NCBI RefSeq assembly: GCF_004323735.1
Contig: NZ_CP036455.1
Location: forward strand, 5,451,101 to 5,515,100
Reading direction: 5' to 3'
DNA: 64,000 bases
Origin: Streptomonospora litoralis
GTDB taxonomy: Bacteria > Actinomycetota > Actinomycetes > Streptosporangiales > Streptosporangiaceae
Below the pieces are notes generated by a model. That model did no database searches, was not told the origin of the DNA, and saw only the letters and a list, made by a program, of their open reading frames with translations. Made by a program: the position numbers and the translations under genes. Of this stretch, positions 16,887 through 25,813 are shown piece by piece (within the stretch, counting starts at the first letter, position 1; each line of letters starts with the position of its first letter).

Positions 16887-18689
16887 ATGAGTCCACAGCC
16901 CCCCAGCGGGCGTTCCCGATGGCTCTCGGCCAAGACCGTGGCGGGCGTATCCGCGCTCGCGATGAGCGCGGGACTGCTCGGCGTGGCTGCCCCCGCCTAT
17001 GCGGCCGAAGGCTGCGAGGTGGACTACTCGGTGGCCAACGAGTGGAACTCCGGATTCACGGCCAACGTCACGATCACCAACCTCGGTGACCCGATCGAGG
17101 GCGGCTGGGATCTGGAGTGGGACTTCCCCGGAGACCAGCAGGTCACCAACGGCTGGAACGCCGATCTCAGCCAGTCGGGGCAGACCGTCACGGCGACGGG
17201 CTCCGGGTGGAACGGTTCCATCGGCACCGACGGCACCGCCCAGTTCGGATTCAACGGATCCGGTAGCGGCGACGCCCCCGCGGAGTTCACGCTCAACGGT
17301 GTGACCTGTGACGGCAGCACCGGCGGCGGCGACCCCGACCCGGACCCCACTCCGGACCCGGATCCCACCCCGGACCCGGATCCCACCCCGGACCCGGACC
17401 CCACCCCGGACCCGGATCCGGGTGAGCGGGTCGACAACCCGTTCGTGGGTGCCGACCTGTACGTCAACCCGGTGTGGTCGGACAACGCGGCCAGCGAGCC
17501 CGGCGGCGAAGCCATCGCCGACGAGTCCACCGCCGTCTGGCTGGACCGGATCAGCGCGATCGAGGGCAACAACAGCGAGACCACCGGTAGCTACGGTCTG
17601 CGCGACCACCTCGACGAGGCCGTCGCCCAGGCCGGCGACCAGCCGATGACCATCCAGGTGGTCATCTACAACCTGCCCGGCCGCGACTGCGCCGCCCTGG
17701 CCTCCAACGGCACGCTCGGCCAGGAGGAGATCGGCAAGTACAAGTCGGACTACATCGACGTCATCGCAAACATCATGGATGACGAGAAGTACTCCAACCT
17801 GCGGATCGCCACCATCATCGAGCCGGACTCGCTGCCGAACCTGGTGACCAACGTCGGCAGCCGCGAGACGGCCACCGAGAACTGCGACATCATGAAGGAG
17901 AACGGCAACTACGTCGAGGGCGTCGGCTACGCGCTGAGCGAGCTGGGCGAGATCCCCAACGTGTACAACTACGTCGACGCCGGCCACCACGGCTGGATCG
18001 GCTGGGACAACAACCTGGGCGCCTCCGTCGAGGTGTTCATGGACGCGGCGACCACGGCCGGCGCCACGGTGGACGACGTCCACGGCTTCGCCGTCAACAC
18101 CGCCAACTACTCGGCGCTGGTCGAGGAGCACTTCGACGTCGGCGACACGGTCGGCGGCCAGCAGGTGCGCCAGTCCGACTGGGTGGACTGGAACCAGTAC
18201 GTCGACGAGCAGTCCTTCGCGCAGGGGCTGCGCTCCGAGGCGGTGTCGCAGGGCTTCAACTCCGACATCGGCATGCTCATCGACACCTCCCGCAACGGCT
18301 GGGGCGGCGACCAGCGGCCGACCGCGCCCAGCTCGTCGAGCGACCTGAACACGTTCATCGAGGAGAGCCGGATCGACCGGCGCATCCACGCCGGCAACTG
18401 GTGCAACCAGTCCGGCGCGGGCCTGGGCGAGCGTCCGCAGGCTGCTCCCGCTTCGGGCATCGACGCCTACACCTGGATCAAGCCGCCCGGCGAGTCCGAC
18501 GGCTCCAGCGAGGAGATCCCGAACGACGAGGGCAAGGGCTTCGACCGGATGTGCGACCCCACCTACGAGGGCAACGTCCGCAACGGCAACAGCGCCTCCG
18601 GCGCGCTGCCGAACGCCCCGATCGCCGGCCACTGGTTCTCCGCGCAGTTCCAGGAGCTGCTGGCCAACGCCCACCCGCCCGTCCAGTGA
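16887..18689 (+). CDS. Secreted GH6 exocellulase (Cel6B-like) with N-terminal CBM2
   Basis: The 600-residue protein has a signal peptide (cleavage near A39), a CBM2 (about 40-140), a linker of five Asp-Pro-Asp-Pro-Thr-Pro-type repeats (about 147-177), and a GH6 catalytic domain. The probable general acid is D314 in IIEPDSLPNL. The length and the loop-rich catalytic domain match processive cellobiohydrolases acting from non-reducing ends, such as Thermobifida Cel6B. AAGGAGG precedes the ATG. It lies 255 bp after GH48 without its own CelR box, so it is either co-transcribed or separately promoted. A strong terminator follows. Confidence 0.95.
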   Translation: MSPQPPSGRSRWLSAKTVAGVSALAMSAGLLGVAAPAYAAEGCEVDYSVANEWNSGFTANVTITNLGDPIEGGWDLEWDFPGDQQVTNGWNADLSQSGQTVTATGSGWNGSIGTDGTAQFGFNGSGSGDAPAEFTLNGVTCDGSTGGGDPDPDPTPDPDPTPDPDPTPDPDPTPDPDPGERVDNPFVGADLYVNPVWSDNAASEPGGEAIADESTAVWLDRISAIEGNNSETTGSYGLRDHLDEAVAQAGDQPMTIQVVIYNLPGRDCAALASNGTLGQEEIGKYKSDYIDVIANIMDDEKYSNLRIATIIEPDSLPNLVTNVGSRETATENCDIMKENGNYVEGVGYALSELGEIPNVYNYVDAGHHGWIGWDNNLGASVEVFMDAATTAGATVDDVHGFAVNTANYSALVEEHFDVGDTVGGQQVRQSDWVDWNQYVDEQSFAQGLRSEAVSQGFNSDIGMLIDTSRNGWGGDQRPTAPSSSSDLNTFIEESRIDRRIHAGNWCNQSGAGLGERPQAAPASGIDAYTWIKPPGESDGSSEEIPNDEGKGFDRMCDPTYEGNVRNGNSASGALPNAPIAGHWFSAQFQELLANAHPPVQ

Positions 18690-18732
18690 GAGGATGACGC
18701 GTAACTAGCAAAACCCGCTGTTCGCACAGCGA

Positions 18733-18768
18733 GCCGTGCCCCCGGGTGGTGCCACCCGGGGGCACGGC
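18733..18768 (+). terminator. Intrinsic terminator after the GH6 gene
   Basis: A perfect 17-bp stem (GCCGTGCCCCCGGGTGG with its complement), a 2-base loop, and then GTTTTC. It lies 44 bp after the GH6 stop and ends the cellulase unit. Confidence 0.85.
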
Positions 18769-18890
18769 GTTTTCATGTGCACGGCGGGACCACCACGAAA
18801 GTCGCGCTACGGGGCGGGCGCGCAGCGCCGACGCCGGCTCGCCGCCAAGCGAGCCTGCTCAGTGCGAGCCCCCTCGTACACGCGGCGTCG

Positions 18891-18927
18891 GGGAGGAACC
18901 CTCGCGATCACGCGGAGGGTTCCTCCC
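18891..18927 (-). terminator. Hairpin after the DivIVA-like gene
   Basis: GGGAGGAACCCTC and its exact complement are separated by 11 bases, about 34 bp beyond the stop of the minus-strand DivIVA-like gene. There is no T tract, so it may act as a Rho-independent terminator of the actinobacterial type or protect mRNA ends. Confidence 0.55.
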
Positions 18928-18960
18928 TAAGACCTGGCGGAGAGGCCGGAAGCCCCGGTA

Positions 18961-19749
18961 TCAGTGCTGCGGCCAGGCGGCGTAGGTGGTGCCCTCGGCG
19001 CCGCTGCGACGCTCCTGCCCGGCGGGCGCCCCGTGGCGCTGCTGGTAGACGGCGTCGGCCTCCGGCCCGATCCCGCCGTGGGGCTGGGGCTCCTGCCGAC
19101 GGCCGTGGCGCGCTTGGCCGGCGCCCGCGTCGCCGTCGTCGCGGGCCGCGGTCTCGGCGGAGAAGTCGCTGAGCCGCGCGATCTCCTTGGAGAAGGCGTC
19201 GCTGGCCGCCTGCATCTGGATCTGCACCGCGCGGCAGAACGTCTGGATCCAGGCGACGCGGCGCTCCATCTCCTCCAGGTCCGCGTCATAGGAGGAGCCC
19301 GACCTCGCCCGGTAGCCGCGCGCGGCCTCCTCGGCGGCGGCGCCGGCCTGGTCGCGGGCCTCCACCAGGATGTCGTCGGCCTGCTGGCGGGCCTGGTCGG
19401 TGAGCTGGCGGCAGTACTCCTGCGCCTGTGCGACGTAGGCGTCGGCCTGCTGCTGGGCGGCCGAGAGAAGGTTGACCGCGTCGGCCGGAGGGCCCTCGGT
19501 GGCGGCGGCGGAGTTGTTCTGCTCGCGGTAGCGCCTGCGCAGCCGGTCGATCTCGGCGCGCAGGCTGGCCTTCTCGGCGTCGCTGGCTGCGATGTCCTCG
19601 GCGACTCGGCCGATGAACCCGCGCACCTCCTCCTCGTTGTACCCGCGCCGCCCCAGCGAGGTCCGCGAGAACTCCTGGGCACGGATGCGTTCGGGACTCA
19701 GCCGTTGGTGGGACCGGTTCATCGGGCCCGTGTCCTCGCGTGCGGTCAC
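18961..19749 (-). CDS. DivIVA-domain coiled-coil protein
   Basis: The 262-residue protein has a DivIVA-type N-terminal segment (PERIRAQEFSRTSLGRRGYNEEEVRGFIGRV, about 18-50), a long Gln/Ala-rich coiled coil (to about 160), then a flexible Gly/Arg-rich tail. DivIVA-like proteins bind curved membrane and organise polar growth or division. The GTG at 19749 was chosen because GGAGG precedes it and it overlaps the stop of the globin-reductase gene as GTGA, indicating translational coupling. Such coupling of a DivIVA-like scaffold to a flavohaemoglobin-like enzyme is unexpected. An ATG at 19722 is the alternative start. Confidence 0.82.
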   Translation of the reverse strand: MTAREDTGPMNRSHQRLSPERIRAQEFSRTSLGRRGYNEEEVRGFIGRVAEDIAASDAEKASLRAEIDRLRRRYREQNNSAAATEGPPADAVNLLSAAQQQADAYVAQAQEYCRQLTDQARQQADDILVEARDQAGAAAEEAARGYRARSGSSYDADLEEMERRVAWIQTFCRAVQIQMQAASDAFSKEIARLSDFSAETAARDDGDAGAGQARHGRRQEPQPHGGIGPEADAVYQQRHGAPAGQERRSGAEGTTYAAWPQH

Positions 19750-20888
19750 GGATTTCCTCCGCTCGTGCTGGTGCTGTCGAAGTCCTCGTAACGGATGCGG
19801 TCCCGGGCGACGCCCGCCTCGGCGAGGCGCTGCAGGCTGCCGGAGACCATCTCGGGCGAACCGCAGACGTAGACGTCCTCCGCCGACCAGGGGCCGTAGC
19901 GCACGGCGACGTCGACGGCGTCGCCGGCCTCGGCTCCAGGCCGCGCCGCCTCCCGTGACACGCACGGCACGACGCGCAGCCACGGGCACTCCCTGGTCAT
20001 CTCGTGCAGCGCAGGGTAATCGTAGTGGTCGCGGGCGTAGGGGGCGCCGACGAACAGGTGCGCCCGGCGGCGCGGTCCGCCCTCGGCCGCCTCGGTGCGC
20101 ATGCGCTCCAAGACGGCCTTGAACGGCGCCAGCCCGGTTCCGCCGGCGACCATGAGCACGTCGCGGTCGCGGCCGGGGGTGAGCCGGTCACCCACCGGGG
20201 AGCCCAGCCGCAGCACGTCGCCGGGCTGCACGCCCTGGACCAGGGCTGTGCTGAGCGGGCCGCCGCCGACCAGGCGGACGTGGAAGTCGAGGGTGCCGTT
20301 GCGGCGCGGTGCGTTGGCGGGGGTGTAGTAGCGCCACACGTTGGGCCGCAGGCGCGACTCCACGGCCACACTCTGGCCCGGGATGAAGTCGAGCTCGTAC
20401 TCCGGCTGCACGCTGAGCACCGCGACGTCGGCTGTGCGCCGCTCGTGCTTGATGATGCGCGCGTCCCACCAGGGCGGGGTGGTCTGCGCCGCCTCGTCGG
20501 CGGCCTCGGTCATGACCTTGGCGACCAGGCCGTAGGCTTCGCTCCAGTCCTCGGCCAGTTCCGGTTTCCAGTCGGGGCCAAGGAAATGCGCCAGCGTGTG
20601 CAGGAGGGCCTGGCCGACAGCGGGGTAATGCTCCGCTACGACGGCGAACTTGCGGTGGTCGCGCCCCAACTGCTGGAGGAAGGGCGCGAGCTCGTCGACC
20701 CGGTCGACGTCGGAGACGATCCGGCCGAGCGCCCCGACGAGCCGGTCGCGCTGGGCGGACATGCTCACCGGGAACAGCCGTCTGGTCTCGGGGTGGGTCA
20801 GGAACAGTGTGGAGTAGAAGAACAGCGGTACCTCGTCACCGTAGGCCGCGACCTTCTTCCAGCTGTCCTTCAGCCGCGTGACATCCAC
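19746..20888 (-). CDS. Flavohaemoglobin-like globin/FAD-NAD(P)H reductase
   Basis: The 380-residue protein has a globin domain (about 1-130; proximal haem histidine probably H78 in RDHRKFAVVAEHYP), an FAD-binding domain with RYYTPANAP (about 190), and an NAD(P)H-binding domain with MVAGGTGLAPFKAVLERM. This layout matches flavohaemoglobins, which oxidise nitric oxide to nitrate using NAD(P)H. The standard RxYS flavin motif reads RYYT here, as in the actinobacterial type II group. Its stop overlaps the DivIVA-like start, and a truncated haemoglobin lies upstream on the same strand, so this is a haem-protein cluster. Confidence 0.9.
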   Translation of the reverse strand: MDVTRLKDSWKKVAAYGDEVPLFFYSTLFLTHPETRRLFPVSMSAQRDRLVGALGRIVSDVDRVDELAPFLQQLGRDHRKFAVVAEHYPAVGQALLHTLAHFLGPDWKPELAEDWSEAYGLVAKVMTEAADEAAQTTPPWWDARIIKHERRTADVAVLSVQPEYELDFIPGQSVAVESRLRPNVWRYYTPANAPRRNGTLDFHVRLVGGGPLSTALVQGVQPGDVLRLGSPVGDRLTPGRDRDVLMVAGGTGLAPFKAVLERMRTEAAEGGPRRRAHLFVGAPYARDHYDYPALHEMTRECPWLRVVPCVSREAARPGAEAGDAVDVAVRYGPWSAEDVYVCGSPEMVSGSLQRLAEAGVARDRIRYEDFDSTSTSGGNP

Positions 20889-21148
20889 GTATCAGATCCT
20901 TACGGAGTGCTCCGGGCGCTGCGGGGCTTTGCGGTGCCTCGCCGGCGGCGCACCGTATGTGCCCGGGCATGTGGCAGGAGTGGTCAGCGCACCGCGCGGT
21001 CGCGGCACGCAGGCGCCGCGAGGCGAGCAGGGCCGCGGGCGCGGACGGCGTCGCGGTGCTCGCGCGGTGGTGCGTCGGGACCTCTGCGGGAGGGCGGCGC
21101 CGCTGAGCGCACCGCGGGCGGTCGCCGCCCGGAGGGTCCGTGCGGGGG

Positions 21149-21544
21149 TCAGTCCGCTGCGGAGCGGGCGGTGTCGGAGCCGCCGACGATGTCGTCGGAG
21201 AGCGGCGCCACGACCCCGACGATCTCGTCGACGGTCTCGCCGGGCACGCCGGCCGCCTTGAGCGCGTCGATGAGGTGGGCCGCCACCAGGTCGAAGTGGG
21301 CCTGCTCGATGCCGCGGCCGCGGTGCACGGCGCCCATGGGGCCGCCGTCGTAGACGTCCGGGCCGCCGAGCGCGGCGCTGAAGAACTCGACCTGCCGGCC
21401 CTTGAGCTTGGCCAGGTTCGTTCCTGTAAAGAAACCGGCGAGTTTCGGGTCGTCCATGATGCGCACGTAAAGGTCGTCGACGACGACGGTAAGGGCGTCG
21501 TGGCCGCCAATGCGTTCGTAAATGCTGACGGAATCGTTCGTCAC
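21149..21544 (-). CDS. Group I truncated haemoglobin (trHbN-like)
   Basis: The 131-residue protein matches the 2-on-2 globin fold: [32 protein letters not shown] at the start, FFSAALGGP in the middle, and the proximal-histidine region [19 protein letters not shown]. Family members bind oxygen and detoxify nitric oxide. The GTG at 21544 was chosen by the upstream TTGAGG at 8-base spacing; the longer frame adds a proline-rich non-coding stretch. It lies about 260 bp upstream of the flavohaemoglobin-like gene on the same strand. Confidence 0.88.
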   Translation of the reverse strand: MTNDSVSIYERIGGHDALTVVVDDLYVRIMDDPKLAGFFTGTNLAKLKGRQVEFFSAALGGPDVYDGGPMGAVHRGRGIEQAHFDLVAAHLIDALKAAGVPGETVDEIVGVVAPLSDDIVGGSDTARSAAD

Positions 21545-22164
21545 GTTAGGCACCTCAACAGGAGAGGGGGGAGGGAAGGGAGATGCGCGAGAGAACTCGG
21601 TGGGGAACACTACAGACGCCGTTACCGAATCGTCAAAACCTGGGGGGATTGTGAGCGTTTTCGGTGTTCAAAGCACCTTCTCGGGAGTACATGCGTTTGC
21701 ACGTATACCTGGCGCAGACTGACGACTTGGGGGCGTCTGGTGCTTTCGGGACCTTAGGTCTTATCCCACCTCACCCCGTCGTCGGCGCCGTGGCAGCAGG
21801 CGGCTGCGGGGGCGTGTGACGGGGCGCAGAGCGCGGCACTTTGCCCGGAAATGCGGCATTGGGTGTCCGCACGGCAGTGGGCTCGACATGCGAATGGGAT
21901 TAGTCCGGAATGTCGGACACATCGGGTTGCAAGGGTGGCGGTGGAGACGGCGGAGGGCCCGGATGTCGAATCAGAAGGCGATATCGACATCACAGACACA
22001 GACACAGCACCTCATTGCCGTATCAGCGACTTATCTGACATCCGACGGTCGGACCTCCGACTCGGTGCGGGCCGTCGCAGGCGCGTGGCCGCTCCGGTGC
22101 CGGTGCCGACCGGCGTTCCCCCTACGGCCACCAGTCACCCTGGGCCGGCGGGATGCGGCATACG
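21545..22164. other. Intergenic region, no gene seen
   Basis: These 620 bp separate the truncated haemoglobin from the stop of the DUF2625 gene. They include an AT-richer stretch around 21600-21730, which probably holds the haemoglobin promoter, with GGTGTTCAAAGCACC as a short inverted repeat. The open frames here have no ribosome-binding sites and no recognisable product. Confidence 0.5.
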
Positions 22165-22950
22165 CTAGCCACCGTCCGCGAAGCGGTCGGCCGGCTCGCG
22201 GGTGTGGCCCTGATGGCAACCGAGGAAGCCCGGCGGGGCCACCCCGATCCGGGCGGTGGACTCGCTGTTCAGGCCGATCAGCTCGGCCATCGGGACCGGG
22301 CGCCGCGACGTCGCGGCGATGTCCTCCTGCGCTTGGGCCGACCAGAGATAGGGGTACACGGAGATCCCGTGGGAAGGTGACAGTCCGCCGACCTCTTCGC
22401 GCCAGCCGGGCCAGCGCAGTCCGCTGTAGAACCGCTCCAGGCCACCGGAGAGCGCCCACGACAGCCAGGCGCCGTGGCCCATCTTCAACGGCTCCCACTC
22501 CAGGGTGTCAGGGGCGAAGTAGGACATCTCGCCCGGATCTCCGGGGCGTCCGACGTCCTCGGCGTCGGGGCCGTTGATGGCGAACACGCCGCCGAGCACA
22601 TCGTGGGCGACGACGAGCCCGCCCTCGGGCCGCCAGCCGGATTCCGCTTCGGCGGGGAAGCCGTTGACCTGGGCCAGGCCGGGTAGACCTTGGTCAGCTT
22701 CGTCGGAGTGCGCGCCGGCGCCGCCGAAGACGCGCAGCCAACCGCAGTCCACCAGCAGTCCGCCGGAGTGCAGCGCGATGGCGCCGAGCGCCGAGCGCAC
22801 GGTGACCTGCAGCTGAAGCAGGCACGAGCGCCCGCGCCGCGGCCGGTCGGCAGGCAGGACCCGCACGGGCACGGAACTGCTCGCGATCTCCGCTTCGAGA
22901 GCGGGCCAGGCCGACTCCGGGACATCGATCAGCTCTCCGAGCGCGCGCAT
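22165..22950 (-). CDS. DUF2625 family protein
   Basis: The 261-residue protein opens MRALGELIDVPESAWPALEAEI and contains LLQLQVTVRSALGAIALHSGGLLVDCGWLRVFG, the hallmark of DUF2625, then GLVVAHDVLGGVFAINGP and FYSGLRWPGW. It appears soluble and cytoplasmic. Family function is unknown; a tie to polymorphic-toxin immunity of the SUKH/SMI1 type has been proposed for similar folds, but nothing here tests it. ATG 22950 fits the family start. It is a single gene, divergent from the kinase. Confidence 0.85.
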   Translation of the reverse strand: MRALGELIDVPESAWPALEAEIASSSVPVRVLPADRPRRGRSCLLQLQVTVRSALGAIALHSGGLLVDCGWLRVFGGAGAHSDEADQGLPGLAQVNGFPAEAESGWRPEGGLVVAHDVLGGVFAINGPDAEDVGRPGDPGEMSYFAPDTLEWEPLKMGHGAWLSWALSGGLERFYSGLRWPGWREEVGGLSPSHGISVYPYLWSAQAQEDIAATSRRPVPMAELIGLNSESTARIGVAPPGFLGCHQGHTREPADRFADGG

Positions 22951-23358
22951 GCCTCCATCGTCGCATCGCACACCGCAACACGGCAGGGGTGGACAGCGTA
23001 CGCACGGCGATGACCGGTGGAAACGACAACCGGGCTGGCCGGTTGCGGCCGCCACCGCCGAGCGCCCCGTGAAACGTCGAACCGGGAAGTCCCGACCGAC
23101 GTCCTAGCCGGTGAACGTGCAAGGAGGGCATCCGGGCAGGGCACGGGCCGCGGCAGGGGCCGCCCGTCCCGGTTCCCCGCGGCGCCGACGGCGCGGTAGG
23201 GAGCAAGGCCCGTCCGCTCACGGGCAAGGGTTGTGTGGCGGGCAGGTCAGGGCGCGGTGTGGTTCTCTGTCAGCAGGGCCGCGAGCCCGGCGTCGCCGTC
23301 CCGGCGCGGTTCCGGCGAATGCGCGGCACCGCCGCGCCGCGTGGAGGGGAGCACGCGC
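22951..23358. other. Intergenic region between DUF2625 and kinase genes
   Basis: No gene or strong signal is seen. The final bases (GGAGGGGA at 23343-23350) are the kinase ribosome-binding site. Confidence 0.5.
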
Positions 23359-25665
23359 TTGACCAGTCCACTGCGTCCCGACGACCCCGACCGCATCGGC
23401 GACTACACCCTGCGCGAGCGCCTCGGCCAAGGCGGCCAGGGAGTGGTCTACCTGGGCGAGTCCCCCGACGGCGACCGGGCGGCCGTCAAAGTCCTCAGCG
23501 GCGAGTGGGCCGCGGCCGACCACCGCGTGCGCGCCCGTCTGGCGAAAGAGGTCGCGGCCACCCGCAAGGTCGCGGCGTTCTGCACCGCGGCGGTGCTGGC
23601 CTGCGACCTCGACTCCGACCCGCCCTACGTCGCCAGCGAGTACGTGGCAGGGCCGACCCTGCGCCAGTCCGTCAAACGCGACGGCCCGCACCGCGGCAGC
23701 GCCCTGGACCGACTCGCCATCGCGTCGGCCACCGCCCTGGTGGCCGTCCACGAGGCCGGCGTCGTCCACCGCGACTTCAAACCGGCCAACATCCTGCTGG
23801 GACCCGACGGCCCGCGGGTCATCGACTTCGGCATAGCGCGCTCCACCGACGCCACCCTCACTCAGACCGGTTCGATATCGGGGACCCCGGCCTACATGGC
23901 TCCCGAGCAGATCCGCGGCCGCCGGGTCGAGGCCGCCACCGACGTGTTCGCGTGGGCGGGGGTGATGGTCTACGCGGCGACCGGGGCGTCACCGTTCGGC
24001 GGCGGAAGCGTCTCGGAAGTCATCCACAGCGTGCTGCACGCCCCTCCCGGACTGGAGGGCGTGAACGAGCGGCTGCGCCCGCTGCTGGAGGTGTGCCTGG
24101 ACAAGGCCCCCGACCGGCGGCCGACTGCACTGGAGGTGCTGGGCGCCCTGATCGGCCGCGACGTCGCGGCGCACGGCGGAACCGAGGCCACCGCGGTCCT
24201 TCGGGACGGCTATACAGCGGCCACGCGGGCGCAGCCCCGCATCGCCGACACCGCGGCGCTGGCGGCACTGCCGGGTGCGGGGGCCGGCGCCGCGGCAGGT
24301 GGAGCGGGGGCGACGGCGCTCGGCGGCGGGGAGGCGCCGTCGGACGGCGCCGGTGCGGCGGGCGAGCCGTCCGCGGCCCCGCCCGGCCGGATGGAGGCCG
24401 CGGCGCGGTCCGATGCCGGGGCGTCCCAGGGCCAAAACCGGCAGGTGCGTGCGGCGGACGCGACGGACGCCGCTCGCGAAGCGTCGGGGCCCGGCGATTC
24501 CGGCACGCGTGCGGCGGAAGGTGCCCGCGGCGATCGCGGAGCGGCCCGCTCGGGCGCGGGACCGGCGGAGCCGGGGTTCCCCGACCCCGCGGCCGGAGTC
24601 CGAGCGGCAAGCGGGCCGGCCGAACACGGTCAGGCGACCGGCGGAGACAGCACCGCCCATCGCGGCGCGACCGACGGCGGCGGCTCCGGGGGCGGCGGCG
24701 GTCACCCGATCGCGGGCACCGCTGCAGGCGAACCGGGGACACCGCATCGGGGGACGCGCTCCGCGGACGGCCCTCCATACGGCGGCACCCGCCGCGACTC
24801 CTCGGCGAGGCACGGACCCGGCCGCCGCCGGGCCGAGTGGAGCGTCGCCGCCGCACTGCTGCTGTTCGCGCTCGTCCTGGGCGGCAGGCTCGCCTGGGAC
24901 ACGCTGTCCGGCCCGGGCCCGGAAACCGCGGATCCGGCGGGCGAGGTGGCACCGACGGTCTCTCCTTCGGGTTTCCGCGTCCTCCGGTACGGATCCCGTG
25001 CCGGAGTGGACACCCGCGGACACCGGCGAGACCGCTCCCGCCACCGCCGCGCCGCCCGGCGAAACTCCAGGCTGGGCCTCCGAACCCGCGCCGACCGGCC
25101 ATCCCGAACCCACTGGCCACCAGACTGCCGACCCGCACGGCACCGACTCCCCCGATCCAGGCGAGCCGGCCGACCCGGCCGAAGACGACGCCGGATACAC
25201 ACCGTCACCGCAGCAGCGGCAGCCGACCGGCCGACCGGCTGCCACCCACGGCGGGTAGGGCCGAACGAGTCGGCGATACCGCTCGCACACGAACCTGGAA
25301 CACGAACGGGGATGCCGTATCCGGGCGAGCCCGCCCCCGCCGACCGGAGACGCCAGGCACCGTCGGACGAACCGGGTTATGCCGTCACCCTCAAGCCCCG
25401 CGATCCGCCGACCGATTCGTCCGCATGTGCCCTAATAACCCGCGAATCCGGTCGTCCCGCCGACCCGTGCCACGTTTTCCGCGGCTTCTCCCGGGCACTT
25501 GTCCTCAGCAAGAGAACCACATATACGGGACGAAAAGACCTCGCGTCGGATGGGTCCGCGGGTCGAGGCTACGCGCGTTCATTCGTCCTTTCGGCGCACC
25601 CACGGCATATGCTCCCCTCGCTCCGACGCGCGGGTGTGGAAAGGCCCGACCCGGTCCGCTGCTGA
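23359..25665 (+). CDS. Membrane Ser/Thr protein kinase, C-terminal tail frameshifted
   Basis: The kinase domain (about 15-275) has the glycine loop GQGGQG, the ATP lysine in AAVK, the catalytic HRDFKPANIL, DFG, and MAPEQ. A ~200-residue Gly/Ala-rich linker and one membrane helix (WSVAAALLLFALVLGGRLAW) follow. TTG 23359 was chosen because GGAGGGGA precedes it and MTSPLRPDDP is the usual opening. Soon after the helix, near 24975-24990, the frame turns Arg-rich and non-protein-like. The adjacent frame meanwhile becomes typical Pro/Thr-rich extracellular sequence and stops at 25258. One extra base, a mutation or sequencing error, would explain this. The kinase half is intact. Confidence 0.8.
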   Translation: MTSPLRPDDPDRIGDYTLRERLGQGGQGVVYLGESPDGDRAAVKVLSGEWAAADHRVRARLAKEVAATRKVAAFCTAAVLACDLDSDPPYVASEYVAGPTLRQSVKRDGPHRGSALDRLAIASATALVAVHEAGVVHRDFKPANILLGPDGPRVIDFGIARSTDATLTQTGSISGTPAYMAPEQIRGRRVEAATDVFAWAGVMVYAATGASPFGGGSVSEVIHSVLHAPPGLEGVNERLRPLLEVCLDKAPDRRPTALEVLGALIGRDVAAHGGTEATAVLRDGYTAATRAQPRIADTAALAALPGAGAGAAAGGAGATALGGGEAPSDGAGAAGEPSAAPPGRMEAAARSDAGASQGQNRQVRAADATDAAREASGPGDSGTRAAEGARGDRGAARSGAGPAEPGFPDPAAGVRAASGPAEHGQATGGDSTAHRGATDGGGSGGGGGHPIAGTAAGEPGTPHRGTRSADGPPYGGTRRDSSARHGPGRRRAEWSVAAALLLFALVLGGRLAWDTLSGPGPETADPAGEVAPTVSPSGFRVLRYGSRAGVDTRGHRRDRSRHRRAARRNSRLGLRTRADRPSRTHWPPDCRPARHRLPRSRRAGRPGRRRRRIHTVTAAAAADRPTGCHPRRVGPNESAIPLAHEPGTRTGMPYPGEPAPADRRRQAPSDEPGYAVTLKPRDPPTDSSACALITRESGRPADPCHVFRGFSRALVLSKRTTYTGRKDLASDGSAGRGYARSFVLSAHPRHMLPSLRRAGVERPDPVRC

Positions 25666-25813
25666 TATGCCATGATCTCAACGGATGCCAGCGAGGATCG
25701 GTGCGAGCAGGCTGAAACAGGCCGGCGGAGTCCAGCGCGATCCCTCCGTTCGCCCCGGCCGTGCGGCACAGACGGGGCGGCGCCCACCGGCGGCCCGTTG
25801 AAAGGACAATCCG

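Noticed and set aside
21655-21690. NsrR-type operator for the haemoglobin genes
   Set aside because: GGTGTTCAAAGCACC is a short inverted repeat but does not match the known NsrR consensus; evidence is too weak.
25666-25813. Riboswitch (ydaO/c-di-AMP or glycine type) before the BCCT transporter
   Set aside because: No matching conserved core could be found in the 148-bp leader.
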